From Clostridia bacterium (GTDB lineage: Bacteria; Bacillota; Clostridia; Oscillospirales; Acutalibacteraceae): a stretch of DNA of 64,000 nt. The stretch covers positions 1 through 64,000 of the forward strand of contig JAFTXJ010000015.1 of NCBI GenBank assembly GCA_017461625.1, read 5' to 3'. Shown one piece after another: positions 1 through 8,587 of the stretch (the stretch's first letter is position 1; the number at the start of each line of letters is the position of its first letter). A model generated the notes under the pieces. It was not told the origin of the DNA, ran no database searches, and was given only the letters and a program-made list of their open reading frames with translations. The position numbers and the translations under genes are program-made.

Positions 1-120
1 ATATCAGCTTTTATCGGAAGCGATTTTGCACATTTGACAATTGCCGATGATATAAATACACTTAATACAGAATATGTAAATTCGACTGCCGGAGAAGGGA
101 GGATAAATGCAGTCAGATAA
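1..120 (+). CDS. C-terminal end of an unidentified protein (partial)
   Basis: An open frame enters from the left edge and stops at TAA 118-120, overlapping the first codons of the recombinase at 107. The visible 39 residues are not recognised by me. The overlap with a gene that has its own Shine-Dalgarno (GGGAGG at 97-102, inside this frame) suggests translational coupling within a mobile-element operon. It could also be a chance open frame; only the tail is visible. Confidence 0.35.
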   Translation: MSAFIGSDFAHLTIADDINTLNTEYVNSTAGEGRINAVR

Positions 121-1783
121 TTTTGGCATAACTGCCATATACTGCCGTCTGTCCCGTGATGACGGTACAGACAGCGAAAGTAACTCAATAGGTAATCAGA
201 AAAAGTTGCTCTCACAAAAAGCAAAAGAGTTAAAACTCACTAACACTAAGTTCTATGTCGATGACGGCTATACGGGAACAAATTTTAACAGACCCGGTTT
301 TCAGGCGATGCTTGAAGATATTGAAATGGGATATGTAACAACCGTAATGGTAAAAGACTTATCCCGTCTCGGCAGAGATTATGTTTCGGTCGGTCATTAC
401 ACAGATAACTTCTTTCCCGAACACAACATCAGATTCATAGCAGTCAATGATTTGGTTGACAGTAATGAAGGTGATAATGAAATTGCACCATTCAAGAATA
501 TTATGAATGAAATGTATGCAAGGGATATTTCAAGAAAAGTCAGGAGCTCTCACCGCATAAGAGGAAATCTCGGCGAACCCTTATCTCAACCGCCTTACGG
601 ATATATGAAAGACCCGCAAAACAAGAAGAAATGGATTGTTGATAGCGAAGCTGCAGAAGTAGTCAAGAGTATATTTGCAATGTGCATTGAAGGTAAAGGC
701 AACGAAACTATTGCTCGTATATTACAAGAAAACAAAGTAATGATACCAATGGCATATTGGCAGAGTAAAGGTCTTAACAAGGGCGGCAAGAAAACTCAGC
801 CTGACCCGTATAAGTGGTGCAAGACAACAGTTCAAAAGATTCTTGCACAACAGGAATACTGCGGTGATGTTATCAATTTCAAGACTTACTCAAAGAATTT
901 CAAAAACAAGAAAAGGCTTCAAAACCCTGAAGAGAATTGGAAAATTTTCAAGAATGTTCACGAGGCTATCATTGACAGAGATACCTTTGAAACTGTTCAG
1001 AAGATGAAAGCTAAAGGAAAACGCAGAGCACCAAATCCCGAACATGCAGAAAAGAATATGTTTTGCGGATTGTTATACTGTGCCGATTGTGGAAGTCCCT
1101 TATGGTTCAATGTCAATCATCCCAATACTGACATCAAGTATTTTATGTGTTCTAATTACAAAGGTCGCAGAGGTACTTGCGAGGGTACACATTATGTCAG
1201 GGCTGATTCTTTGGAGCAGATAGTAATGCTTGAGCTGAGAAGCCTTGCAAGTTTTCTCATTGAGGATGCAGAAGCCTTTGCAGATATTCTTGAAGCAAAG
1301 ACCAATAAAAGCATACTCAATCAGCAGAAGTTTCTTGAAAGTAGTATTGATAAAGCAACCGCAAGAACAAAAGAAATTGCTGTGATGTATGAAAAGCTCT
1401 TTGAAAAACACATTAACGGTGTTGTTAATGAAGAAAGCTTTATGCAGTTATCACAGAAGTACGAAACAGAACGAGACGAGCTGAAACTGAAAATCAGGCA
1501 ATACCAAGAAGAACTGTCTGAAATTGAAAATCTTCGTACAAGCAAAGAGCAGTTTACTTTTGCGGTTCGTAAGTTTATGCAGATGGAAACTCTCACACCT
1601 GCACTCTTAAATGAACTGATTGAGAAAATTGAAGTTCATTCTATTGAGGGTAAGGGCAAAAACAAAACACAGAGGATTGTAATTCACTATCGCTTTGTCG
1701 GGGTGATTGAAAATCCCGTTAAAGAGGAAAATATAGTCCTCGAAGCAAGGCAAGGCGTAGCTGTGGAATATCTCACGGCATAA
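107..1783 (+). CDS. Large serine recombinase (site-specific integrase)
   Basis: A 558-residue large serine recombinase, the enzyme class that integrates and excises phages and integrative elements. The N-terminal resolvase domain (about 1-150) has the nucleophile serine at residue 16 in YCRLSRDD, followed by the DGYTGTNFNRPGF segment and KDLSRLGRDY. A recombinase domain follows (about 160-290), then a zinc-ribbon with CADCG and a later pair of cysteines (about 318-360), then a long coiled coil (about 385-480) typical of this class, where it controls directionality. The C-terminal part resembles the DUF4368 tail seen in recombinases of clostridial integrative elements. The start is set by GGGAGG nine to four bases upstream. 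The gene is the last one before a tRNA-Leu, so the element it serves probably lies to the left of the window. No attachment core could be identified. Confidence 0.93.
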   Translation: MQSDNFGITAIYCRLSRDDGTDSESNSIGNQKKLLSQKAKELKLTNTKFYVDDGYTGTNFNRPGFQAMLEDIEMGYVTTVMVKDLSRLGRDYVSVGHYTDNFFPEHNIRFIAVNDLVDSNEGDNEIAPFKNIMNEMYARDISRKVRSSHRIRGNLGEPLSQPPYGYMKDPQNKKKWIVDSEAAEVVKSIFAMCIEGKGNETIARILQENKVMIPMAYWQSKGLNKGGKKTQPDPYKWCKTTVQKILAQQEYCGDVINFKTYSKNFKNKKRLQNPEENWKIFKNVHEAIIDRDTFETVQKMKAKGKRRAPNPEHAEKNMFCGLLYCADCGSPLWFNVNHPNTDIKYFMCSNYKGRRGTCEGTHYVRADSLEQIVMLELRSLASFLIEDAEAFADILEAKTNKSILNQQKFLESSIDKATARTKEIAVMYEKLFEKHINGVVNEESFMQLSQKYETERDELKLKIRQYQEELSEIENLRTSKEQFTFAVRKFMQMETLTPALLNELIEKIEVHSIEGKGKNKTQRIVIHYRFVGVIENPVKEENIVLEARQGVAVEYLTA

Positions 1784-1810
1784 CAAAAAAGAGCAGGTCA
1801 AGCCTGCTCG
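1784..1810. terminator. Hairpin after the recombinase gene
   Basis: Seven-base-pair stem GAGCAGG (1791-1797) / CCTGCTC (1803-1809) with a 5-base loop. The run of six A just before it becomes a T-tract on the minus strand, so it would work best as a terminator of minus-strand transcription entering the recombinase; on the plus strand the stem has no T-tract. Confidence 0.55.
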
Positions 1811-1840
1811 ATACATAACAATATTAACTATGAGGAAATG

Positions 1841-1883
1841 TAAAAAAGAAAAGTGAGTGTTCACTTGTGTTATGAACACTCAC
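1841..1883 (-). terminator. Rho-independent terminator of tRNA-Leu
   Basis: Perfect 11-base-pair inverted repeat GTGAGTGTTCA (1853-1863) / TGAACACTCAC (1873-1883), followed on the minus strand by a T-rich run (1841-1852). It begins 3 bases after the tRNA 3' end. Confidence 0.85.
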
Positions 1884-1885
1884 TA

Positions 1886-1969
1886 TGGTGCGAGAGACGG
1901 GACTTGAACCCGTACGGGATTACCACACGCCCCTCAAACGTGCGCGTCTGCCGATTCCGCCACTCTCGC
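1886..1969 (-). tRNA. tRNA-Leu (anticodon GAG)
   Basis: 84 nucleotides on the minus strand with CCA encoded at 1886-1888. The acceptor stem GCGAGAG pairs with CTCTCGC, the anticodon stem CACGT/GCGTG encloses loop TTGAGGG, giving anticodon GAG (Leu, codons CTC/CTT), and the T-loop is TTCAAGT. A longer variable arm is present as expected for class II tRNA-Leu. It has its own promoter and terminator, so it is a monocistronic tRNA. tRNA 3' ends are common integration sites, which fits the neighbouring recombinase, but serine recombinases less often use them. Confidence 0.95.
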
Positions 1970-2001
1970 GTATCTTTGTTATCTCGCTGACAACATTAGA
2001 G

Positions 2002-2030
2002 ATTATATCAGATGAAATATCATTTGTCAA
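2002..2030 (-). promoter_or_regulatory. Promoter of tRNA-Leu
   Basis: Consensus sigma-A boxes on the minus strand: TTGACA (2025-2030), 17-base spacer, TATAAT (2002-2007). It lies 33 bases upstream of the tRNA 5' end. Confidence 0.88.
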
Positions 2031-2049
2031 CACTTTTTTGAAACTTTTT

Positions 2050-2101
2050 TAAAATTTTTAAAAAAAATTTTTGCTCCCCAAAAAATCCTTTTGAGGAGCA
2101 A
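2050..2101 (-). terminator. Terminator of the potABCD operon
   Basis: Stem TTGCTCC (2071-2077) / GGAGCAA (2095-2101), followed on the minus strand by alternating T- and A-runs. It sits directly after the potD stop codon. Confidence 0.82.
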
Positions 2102-2104
2102 CTT

Positions 2105-3298
2105 TTAATCATAATAAGAAGCTCTTATTTTCTGGCGGACTTTTACAAAAATCACCAGTGCAAGTGACACAACACAAAACGATATAAGACCGATATAAAT
2201 GCCGGTATTTTCATTTCCGTCGATTTTAAGATTGTCCCACAACGAGGTCATCATAAGCTGCGTTTGTGAATCAAGGTGGTGGAAATAGTTGGTTACAGGC
2301 ATACCCTCTTTTGTAGGGTAAAGAATCTCATTACCCTTGAAAGAATAATCGTCATTATTGATAACCGTTTTATTGGGAGTTGCATAGCAGATATATTCTG
2401 CATTGGCAAGTGCAACATCCTCACGAAGAAGGAAGTTGATATAAAGCTCTGCCGCTTCTTTATTTTGTGAGCTTGTGGGGATGCAGATTGAGTCAACAAA
2501 AATATTTGTGCCCTCTTTGGGATAATAGAAAGCAAGGTCAGGATTGTTATCATACATTGAAAGAAAATCCCCTGCGTAATATGCACAGATTGCCGCCTCT
2601 CCGCTTTCCATTTTATTATAGACCTCGTCCATAACATAAGACTGAACAAGTGGTTTCTGAGCCTTTAAAAGCTCATAAGCCTTACCCCAATCAGCTCCGT
2701 CGGTGGAATTGATGTCTAACCCTGCATACCACTGAGCTGTGGCAAAAGCATCGCGTGGATTATTGAAATTCATAATCTGCCCGGAATACTGCTCGTCCCA
2801 CATTAAAGACCAGCTGTCAGGCTCACCTTCAACAACCTTGGTGTTATAAATAACACCAACCATACCAACATTGTAAGGAACTGAATATTCATTATTTGGA
2901 TCGAAATACAGATTTTTATACTCATCAAGAATGTTTGAGTAGTTTGGAATATTGCTGAAATCAATCTTCTGAACAAGCTCTTCTGCAATAAGACGCTCAA
3001 TCATATAATCTGACGGAATTACAATATCATAATCTGCACCGCCTGATTTGAGCTTGTTATACATATTCTCATTGGAGTCAAAGGTTGTGTAGTTAACCTT
3101 GATACCTGTTTCTTCTTCAAATAGGGCATTTACATCAAGAGTGTCATCAGCACCGTCTGAAATATATTCTCCCCAGTTATACACATTGATTTCAGTACCT
3201 TTGAGGTGAGAATAATCTTTGCTTTCAGTTGCAAAGGCAGGAACTATGCTTAAAACACAAATCAAAACAACACTAACGAGGCATAAAAACTTTTTCAT
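2105..3298 (-). CDS. potD: Spermidine/putrescine-binding protein PotD, membrane-anchored variant
   Basis: Substrate-binding protein (397 aa) of a polyamine ABC importer; it captures spermidine/putrescine outside the membrane and hands it to PotB/PotC. A signal peptide (about 1-23, ending VPAFA) is followed by the family's opening segment with YNWGEYIS. There is no lipobox cysteine. Instead, the C-terminus has a hydrophobic segment (about 367-385, IYIGLISFCVVSLALVIFV) followed by a basic tail, so the protein is probably held in the membrane by a C-terminal anchor. Gram-positive PotD proteins are usually lipoproteins. The start overlaps the potC stop by four bases, and the gene is last in the operon. 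Confidence 0.93.
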   Translation of the reverse strand: MKKFLCLVSVVLICVLSIVPAFATESKDYSHLKGTEINVYNWGEYISDGADDTLDVNALFEEETGIKVNYTTFDSNENMYNKLKSGGADYDIVIPSDYMIERLIAEELVQKIDFSNIPNYSNILDEYKNLYFDPNNEYSVPYNVGMVGVIYNTKVVEGEPDSWSLMWDEQYSGQIMNFNNPRDAFATAQWYAGLDINSTDGADWGKAYELLKAQKPLVQSYVMDEVYNKMESGEAAICAYYAGDFLSMYDNNPDLAFYYPKEGTNIFVDSICIPTSSQNKEAAELYINFLLREDVALANAEYICYATPNKTVINNDDYSFKGNEILYPTKEGMPVTNYFHHLDSQTQLMMTSLWDNLKIDGNENTGIYIGLISFCVVSLALVIFVKVRQKIRASYYD

Positions 3299-4116
3299 TT
3301 CACTGCCCCCTTTTTGTTTGATTGCTCACCCTTAAGGCTGTTCATATTAACAAAAATAAGCAAAATCAAAATAACTACAAATATGATTGTTGAAAGAGCG
3401 TACATATCGGGAGTTACTCGCTTTTTGGTCATTGAGTAAATTCTGATTGGCAAGGTCTGAAACTTTGGTCCGCTTACAAAATAGCTGATGATAAAATCAT
3501 CAAGTGAAAGTGTAAATGCCATTATAAAGCCTGACATAATGCCCGGCTTGATTGCAGGCAAAACGACCTTGCGGATAGCTTTACCCGGTGCACAGCCCAA
3601 GTCCTGAGCTGCTTCGGCAAGGTTTGGGTTAATCTGCTCCAGCTTTGGCATTATATTAAGAATAACATAAGGAAGGCTGAAGGTTACGTGAGCAATGAAC
3701 AATGTCCAGAAACCAAGCACACCGTTGATTCTGAGAAATGAGCCGATGAAAACAAACAAAAGCATCATTGAAACACCGGTTACGATTTCAGGATTCATCA
3801 TGGGTATGTTGGTAATTGTCATAATTCCTGAACGGCGCCAGGATTTTTTCATTTTATCAATGCCCAAAGCCGCCAAAGTGCCGATAACAGTTGAAGTAAC
3901 TGCAGAGGTTATTGCAAGAACAATTGTGTTATAAAAGGCCTTGATTGTTTCTTCATCTTTAAATAGCTCTGTGTACCATCTTAAAGAAAAGCTTTCAAAA
4001 ACGCCCGTTGAGTTAGATGAGTTAAATGAATACACCGCAACAATGAGCATCGGTACATATAAAAATGCAAAAACAAGAAGAACATATATCGTTGACGGAA
4101 GGCCTGCTTTTTTCAT
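3295..4116 (-). CDS. potC: Spermidine/putrescine ABC transporter permease PotC
   Basis: Inner permease subunit (273 aa) with about six membrane segments. The EAA loop that contacts the ATPase is visible near residue 167 (EAAQDLGCAPGKAIRKVVLP). It pairs with PotB to form the channel. The start overlaps the potB stop by ATGA, as in the other junctions of this operon, indicating translational coupling. Length and the motif fit the PotC family well. Confidence 0.94.
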   Translation of the reverse strand: MKKAGLPSTIYVLLVFAFLYVPMLIVAVYSFNSSNSTGVFESFSLRWYTELFKDEETIKAFYNTIVLAITSAVTSTVIGTLAALGIDKMKKSWRRSGIMTITNIPMMNPEIVTGVSMMLLFVFIGSFLRINGVLGFWTLFIAHVTFSLPYVILNIMPKLEQINPNLAEAAQDLGCAPGKAIRKVVLPAIKPGIMSGFIMAFTLSLDDFIISYFVSGPKFQTLPIRIYSMTKKRVTPDMYALSTIIFVVILILLIFVNMNSLKGEQSNKKGAVK

Positions 4117-4952
4117 AAGACCATACCTCCCCCAACGTCCTCTGAGCTGCTGAATTTATTCATAAATGCCATACAAATTAAAATCAGCACCATAAGAACG
4201 AGTGAAAGTGCGGCACCGAAATTGAAATTGTTGGAAACTTGGAACTGCATTTCAATAACGTCACCGATAAGAGCGAAGGTTCCTCCGCCCAATTTTTGTG
4301 AAATATAAAAGGTGCTGACACTGGGCACAAAAACCATTGTGATGCCCGAAACAACACCTGAAACGGACAATGGGAAAACTACCTTTGAAAACACTCTCAC
4401 TTTACCTGCACCCAAATCCTGCGCAGCCTCAATAAGACTTCTGTCAAGCTTGGCAAGAACGGTATAAATAGGTAAAATCATATAAGGCAAAAAGTTATAA
4501 ACCATACCTAATATAACTGCACCGCCTGTGTTAATCATATGAACAGGCTCCATACCCAACAAAGAAAGAAGCTTATTGATAATTCCCGAATCTTCAAGGA
4601 TATTCATCCACGCATATGTACGGATAAGGAAATTCATCCACATAGGAATCATCACAAGCATCATCATTGTGGTCTGTACCTTGACCTTCATCTGAGAAAT
4701 GATGTATGCCAAAGGATACGCAATAACAAGGCAGATGAGAGTTGCAACAATGCCGTACCAAAGGCTTCGAAGGAAAGTGTCAGTGTAGTCACTCAGACGA
4801 TAAATATTTTCGAGAGTGAACTCACCGTCAGCGTTCGTAAAAGAATAATAAGCAACCATTATAAGCGGAACAACAATAAAAATTGCAGACCATACAAGGT
4901 GAGGTGCGGCACAGAGCTTTTGACGAAAAAGATTCTTTTTGTTCATGCTCAC
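4113..4952 (-). CDS. potB: Spermidine/putrescine ABC transporter permease PotB
   Basis: Second permease subunit (279 aa), with about six membrane segments and an EAA loop near residue 174 ([20 protein letters not shown]). The start overlaps the potA stop by four bases, and a GGAGGAG Shine-Dalgarno lies within the potA 3' end. Order A-B-C-D matches the classical polyamine operon. Confidence 0.94.
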   Translation of the reverse strand: MSMNKKNLFRQKLCAAPHLVWSAIFIVVPLIMVAYYSFTNADGEFTLENIYRLSDYTDTFLRSLWYGIVATLICLVIAYPLAYIISQMKVKVQTTMMMLVMIPMWMNFLIRTYAWMNILEDSGIINKLLSLLGMEPVHMINTGGAVILGMVYNFLPYMILPIYTVLAKLDRSLIEAAQDLGAGKVRVFSKVVFPLSVSGVVSGITMVFVPSVSTFYISQKLGGGTFALIGDVIEMQFQVSNNFNFGAALSLVLMVLILICMAFMNKFSSSEDVGGGMVL

Positions 4953-6070
4953 TCCTCCTCAACAATGTCGGAAAGATGTTCAATTTCATCACTGAATGAG
5001 CTGTAATCGCCAAATCTGCCTGAATACTTTGACTTTTTCATAATATGGATTGCATCAGGTTCAATAAAAAGACCGATTTTGTTGCCCACTGCTTCGTAGT
5101 CGGTTGTCTGAATCATCCACTTAAATCCGCCGATATCAACGATAATTTCAAAATGAACGCCCTTGAAAGTAACTGAAGTTACCACACCTGTGAGCATGCC
5201 TTTTTCAATGGGGACAATGTCAACGTCCTCAGGGCGGACAACAACGTCAACAGCCTCACCTTTGGCAAAGCCTTTATCAAGGCATTCAAACTCAGCACCT
5301 GAAAACTTGCATTTGAAGTCTTCAAGCATGTAGCCGTCAAGAATGTTACTTTCACCGATAAAGTCGGCAACAAAAGCGTTCTTCGGCTCGTTATAAATAT
5401 CCTCTGGAGTGCCGATCTGCTGAATAACACCGCCGTCCATAACAACAATGGTGTCAGACATAGAAAGGGCTTCTTCCTGGTCGTGGGTAACATAAATAAA
5501 GGTGATACCCAGTCTCTGCTGTATATTTTTAAGTTCAACCTGCATATCCTTGCGAAGTTTAAGGTCAAGAGCACCAAGAGGCTCATCAAGTAAAAGCACC
5601 TTTGGGTCAACCGCCAAAGCTCGGGCAATAGCAACACGCTGCTGCTGACCGCCTGAAAGGCAGTCTACCGAACGCTTTTCAAACCCTCTGAGGTTAACAA
5701 GGGCAAGCATCTCTTTAACCTTATCACGGATATCTGACTCTTTCATCTTTTTGAGTCGCAGGCCGAAAGCTATATTTTCATAAACATTAAGGTTCGGGAA
5801 AAGGGCATAACGCTGAAAAATGGTGTTAACCTGTCTCTTATGAGGCGGTACACCATTCACTACTTTATTGCCGAATATAACCTCGCCACTGTCAGGCTCG
5901 AGGAAACCTGCAATGATTCTTAAAGTAGTTGTCTTACCGCAGCCCGAAGGACCTAAAAAAGTAATAAACTCCTTATCTCGGATGTAAAGATTCAGGTTTT
6001 CCAGAATCTTGTTACCTCCAAGCTCAATCGAGATATTTTTCAAATCAATAACTACAGGATTGTTTTTCAA
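4949..6070 (-). CDS. potA: Spermidine/putrescine ABC transporter ATPase PotA
   Basis: ATPase subunit (373 aa) that powers polyamine import. Walker [10 protein letters not shown] spans residues 40-48, the signature LSGGQQQR is near 140, and Walker B VLLLDEP follows near 160. The C-terminal regulatory TOBE-type domain occupies about 240-350. The start codon is TTG at 6068-6070, eight bases after the Shine-Dalgarno GAGGGG; no ATG nearby has comparable spacing. First gene of the four-gene operon. Confidence 0.95.
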   Translation of the reverse strand: MKNNPVVIDLKNISIELGGNKILENLNLYIRDKEFITFLGPSGCGKTTTLRIIAGFLEPDSGEVIFGNKVVNGVPPHKRQVNTIFQRYALFPNLNVYENIAFGLRLKKMKESDIRDKVKEMLALVNLRGFEKRSVDCLSGGQQQRVAIARALAVDPKVLLLDEPLGALDLKLRKDMQVELKNIQQRLGITFIYVTHDQEEALSMSDTIVVMDGGVIQQIGTPEDIYNEPKNAFVADFIGESNILDGYMLEDFKCKFSGAEFECLDKGFAKGEAVDVVVRPEDVDIVPIEKGMLTGVVTSVTFKGVHFEIIVDIGGFKWMIQTTDYEAVGNKIGLFIEPDAIHIMKKSKYSGRFGDYSSFSDEIEHLSDIVEEE

Positions 6071-6120
6071 TTATGCAGCCCCTCTCTTTGCCGTATGAGG
6101 CAAGAAATATAACACATAAT

Positions 6121-6149
6121 AGCATAAAATATATTTCATAAAAAGTCAA
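6121..6149 (-). promoter_or_regulatory. Putative promoter of potABCD
   Basis: Minus-strand TTGACT (6144-6149), 17-base spacer, TATGCT (6121-6126), 51 bases upstream of the potA start. A short hairpin (TTGCC/GGCAA) lies in the leader, but no known riboswitch or attenuator was recognised. Confidence 0.6.
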
Positions 6150-6296
6150 TATTTTTAAAAAGAATTTGTGTAAAGATGTCATTAAAAGTCATAATTTGTC
6201 TTGTAAAGCTGATACTAAAGTTTACAATCTTCCCCTCTTTTTATGTATCAAAAGTATCCGTACCCTAACAGTGTGATTTGCAGGTGATAAGCGTAA

Positions 6297-6720
6297 GTGA
6301 GCCGGTGGGGGTTAACAAATTGTGTCGCATACAAAACAGGCTTATCCTTGAGTAACCGCTGATTAAATCGATTAGCTGAGTTCTTTGCCTCCCTCTGACG
6401 AGGGAGGTGGATTTTGCGAAGCAAAAGACGGAGGGAGAGACTTCCGGAATCCTTGATAAATCAACAAATTTCACGCAAAATCATTCTCTCCCTCAGGGTC
6501 TTCGACCTAGCTCCCTCGTCAGAGGGAGCCTGAAAAATTGTGAAATATGATAAATCATTGGTTACTCAAGGAGAAGGCTTTTAGGTTGATGACACTCACC
6601 TCTTCACTCTTATTTCTTACTTATTACTCCATCTCCACCCCCAGCCACTGCGTGACAGCTCTCCCTACTCATTATGAGGAGCCTGATAGTTGGTCACTAT
6701 ATTTGATTGCGTATGATCCG
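6297..6720. repeat. Family B intergenic repeat, copy 1, interrupted by a MITE
   Basis: This gap between potA and spoVM contains sequence shared with 39,911-40,080 and 46,905-47,100. The left part (6297-6338) has GCCGGTGGGGGTTAACAAAT and the right part (6585-6720) has CACTCACCTCTTCACTC, TTACTTATTACTCCATC and CACTGCGTGACAGCT. The two parts, contiguous in the other copies, are separated here by the element at 6339-6578. No convincing gene lies in it; open frames seen here are translations of repeats. Confidence 0.7.
6339..6578. mobile_element. MITE-like element (family A) with terminal inverted repeats
   Basis: A 240-bp non-coding segment bounded by inverted repeats: 6339-6357 reads, in reverse, GGTTACTCAAGGATAAGCC and 6560-6578 reads GGTTACTCAAGGAGAAGGC (17 of 19 match). 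The interior has palindromes of CTCCCTC...GAGGGAG and the segment GGATTTTGCGAAGCAAAAGA. The same ends occur at 47,145-47,259. It has no transposase and would need one supplied elsewhere. Confidence 0.7.
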
Positions 6721-6724
6721 ATTT

Positions 6725-6764
6725 ACACACAAAAATCCGGCTCCCTTTATTGAAGAGAGCCGGA
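6725..6764 (-). terminator. Terminator of the rsmB-to-spoVM gene run
   Basis: Eight-base-pair stem TCCGGCTC (6736-6743) / GAGCCGGA (6757-6764), followed on the minus strand by five T. It lies 8 bases beyond the spoVM stop codon. Confidence 0.85.
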
Positions 6765-6771
6765 CAAATCA

Positions 6772-6858
6772 CTATGTAATATCCTCTTTTTTAATGCCGA
6801 AGATTAATCTTAAAATTCCTCTGAGTGCTTTCGGGCTTTTTACCAATACAACTTGCAT
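6772..6858 (-). CDS. spoVM: Stage V sporulation protein SpoVM (28 aa)
   Basis: A 28-residue protein matching SpoVM, the amphipathic peptide that recognises the curved forespore membrane and anchors the spore-coat scaffold. It begins MQVVLVKSPKALRGIL and continues RLIFGIKKE, the same pattern as other clostridial SpoVM peptides (hydrophobic start, conserved proline at residue 9, basic tail). The ATG at 6858 follows a strong AAGGAGGAG by 5-6 bases. Its position next to thiN and rsgA is the same as in Bacillus subtilis, which supports the call. Confidence 0.9.
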   Translation of the reverse strand: MQVVLVKSPKALRGILRLIFGIKKEDIT

Positions 6859-6869
6859 AATACTCCTCC

Positions 6870-7028
6870 TTATTTTGCTATGACGATGCCGAGAATTATT
6901 ATCACTACGGCAAGTATCGCTATCAAAATTGAATTTGAGCAACAAAAGGACACAACAAGCCCCAGACCGAATGCAGCTATTATTGCTCCCCAATTTATCG
7001 GCCCCCGCCTGCCGCCACGACATCTCAT
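6870..7028 (-). CDS. Small membrane protein (52 aa) upstream of spoVM
   Basis: A 52-residue frame with a basic start (MRCRGGRRGPINWG) and two hydrophobic segments (about 15-29 and 33-51), consistent with a small two-pass membrane protein. It ends 11 bases before the spoVM start and lies on the same strand between thiN and spoVM. The Shine-Dalgarno is weak (GGTGG). An overlapping frame starting 5 bases later runs into spoVM but has no hydrophobic pattern of its own. I do not know its function; its place suggests co-expression with spoVM. Confidence 0.62.
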   Translation of the reverse strand: MRCRGGRRGPINWGAIIAAFGLGLVVSFCCSNSILIAILAVVIIILGIVIAK

Positions 7029-7082
7029 AAAAACACCACCGTCACAGCTTTTATTACATACTATGACGGCGGTTAAATTCGG

Positions 7083-7721
7083 TTACTGATTTTCTTTTGA
7101 AATTATTGCAAGAAGCATACCTTTTTTAACGGTGACCTTACCCTGAGGGGCTATTACAAAGTTGCTTGTGCCGAGGGTATCGTGAGGGTAAAGTGATACA
7201 TTATCAACCTCATAATAAAACCCTTCCATTGTTACACCGTGAGCAGGACCGTTAAGTGGGAAGAACGAAACCTTTTCGTGAACATTTCTTTCGATATAGG
7301 CTTTGTCATTTCTGAGAACAAAAGCCATATTATTTTCATCAGCAAGAACAGCAGTTGCTCCCTTTTTATCGGCATAAATCAGGGTCTGAATATTGGCAAA
7401 TGTATGGTCAAAACGACCACCCATTCCACCAAAAATCACGAAGCTTTTACAGCCTCTTTTAATCCCCTCTTTAACAGCGAGCATTGTATCGGTGTCATCT
7501 TTTTCCACAGGGTATGTGAGAATTTCAGCGTCAATTTCAGGCTTTTTTGAAGAATCAAAATCACCGAGATATAAATCGGCTTTCAAACCCAACGGTTCAA
7601 GATGCTTCTGACCGCCGTCAGCACAGACGATAAAATCATCCTCTGCAATTTTGGGTTTAATGGCAGCGTAATCATTGATTTTTGCCGCACCTAAAATTAT
7701 CCATCTTTTCAAAGCTGCCAC
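7083..7721 (-). CDS. thiN: Thiamine pyrophosphokinase
   Basis: Converts thiamine plus ATP to thiamine pyrophosphate. The 212-residue protein shows the family's acidic sites: CADGGQKHL near residue 33, LGDFDS near 52 and DDTDTMLAV near 76, followed by GGMGGRFDHTFANIQTL. The start overlaps the 3' end of rsgA by 13 bases. In B. subtilis rpe lies between rsgA and thiN; it is absent here. Confidence 0.93.
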   Translation of the reverse strand: MAALKRWIILGAAKINDYAAIKPKIAEDDFIVCADGGQKHLEPLGLKADLYLGDFDSSKKPEIDAEILTYPVEKDDTDTMLAVKEGIKRGCKSFVIFGGMGGRFDHTFANIQTLIYADKKGATAVLADENNMAFVLRNDKAYIERNVHEKVSFFPLNGPAHGVTMEGFYYEVDNVSLYPHDTLGTSNFVIAPQGKVTVKKGMLLAIISKENQ

Positions 7722-8587
7722 TCCTTAATATCTTTAACCTCGTTATAAAGGGTTTTATAACTATCGTGCCTTGAAACACTGATTTCACCGTTTTTGACTG
7801 CTTCAACAATACTGCAGCCTTTGTCGTTAACATGAGCACAGGAGGTAAATTTACAGGTGCCGATGTAGTTATCAAACTCTTTGAAGCAGTATTGCAAATC
7901 ATCTTTTAAAATAACCTCTCCGCTTTCAAAATCAAGAGAAGAAAATCCCGGTGTGTCGGCAACATAGCCGTCACCGATTTTATAAAGCTCCACATGGCGT
8001 GTGGTGTGACGACCTCTGCCAAGCTTTGAGCTGATTTCCCCGGTTTCACGATTTTGCTCAGGGTCAATAAAATTGAGAAGTGTTGATTTACCGACACCTG
8101 TATTACCCGTAAACGCACTTGTGCAACCGGCAATTTCTGCTTTGATTTCATCAGCACCGCTACCGTCATGAGAAGAAAAAGCATAAGCACGTATCCCTGC
8201 AAGACGATAGATTTCAAGAAGCTCGTCGCAAGGTTTTAAATCCGTTTTGGTAAACACCACCACAGGCTCAATATTATTATGTTCAGCAATAACCGTCAGC
8301 CTGTCTATAATAAGCGTATTCGGGTTTGGTTCACAAGTGGAAGAAACCACAAACAGCTTATCAATATTGGCAACAGGCGGCCTTGCAAGAACATTCTTCC
8401 TCGGTGCGATAGCCTCAATAGAGTTATAACCGGTTTCCTGCACGCTGATTGTTACCTTATCACCTGCCACAGGGGTGATTTTTTCTTTGCGAAAAATACC
8501 TTTGGCTTTACATTCAAATATTTGGTTGGCGGCCTCTACATAATAGAAGCCGCCAATGCCTTTAATAATAATTCCGTCGTACTGCAT
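7709..8587 (-). CDS. rsgA: Ribosome small-subunit-dependent GTPase RsgA
   Basis: Circularly permuted GTPase that helps mature the 30S subunit. The 292-residue protein has an N-terminal OB-fold, then the G4 motif VFTKTDL, then the P-loop GNTGVGKSTLLN near residue 160 and the G3 DTPGF, in the permuted order typical of RsgA. The C-terminal zinc-binding part shows C-x4-C-x-H-x5-C (CKFTSCAHVNDKGC). Its stop/start overlaps the kinase gene by one base. Confidence 0.95.
   Translation of the reverse strand: MQYDGIIIKGIGGFYYVEAANQIFECKAKGIFRKEKITPVAGDKVTISVQETGYNSIEAIAPRKNVLARPPVANIDKLFVVSSTCEPNPNTLIIDRLTVIAEHNNIEPVVVFTKTDLKPCDELLEIYRLAGIRAYAFSSHDGSGADEIKAEIAGCTSAFTGNTGVGKSTLLNFIDPEQNRETGEISSKLGRGRHTTRHVELYKIGDGYVADTPGFSSLDFESGEVILKDDLQYCFKEFDNYIGTCKFTSCAHVNDKGCSIVEAVKNGEISVSRHDSYKTLYNEVKDIKEWQL

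Noticed and set aside
4539..5006. 155-codon plus-strand frame opposite potB
   Set aside because: Composition is His/Asn-rich as expected for the antisense of a hydrophobic membrane protein, and there are no start signals.
6071..6250. Riboswitch or polyamine-responsive leader upstream of potA
   Set aside because: Only a promoter and one short hairpin are visible; no known aptamer core was recognised.
6265..6753. Small frames within the repeats between potA and spoVM
   Set aside because: They are translations of MITE and repeat sequence found elsewhere in the window in different frames.
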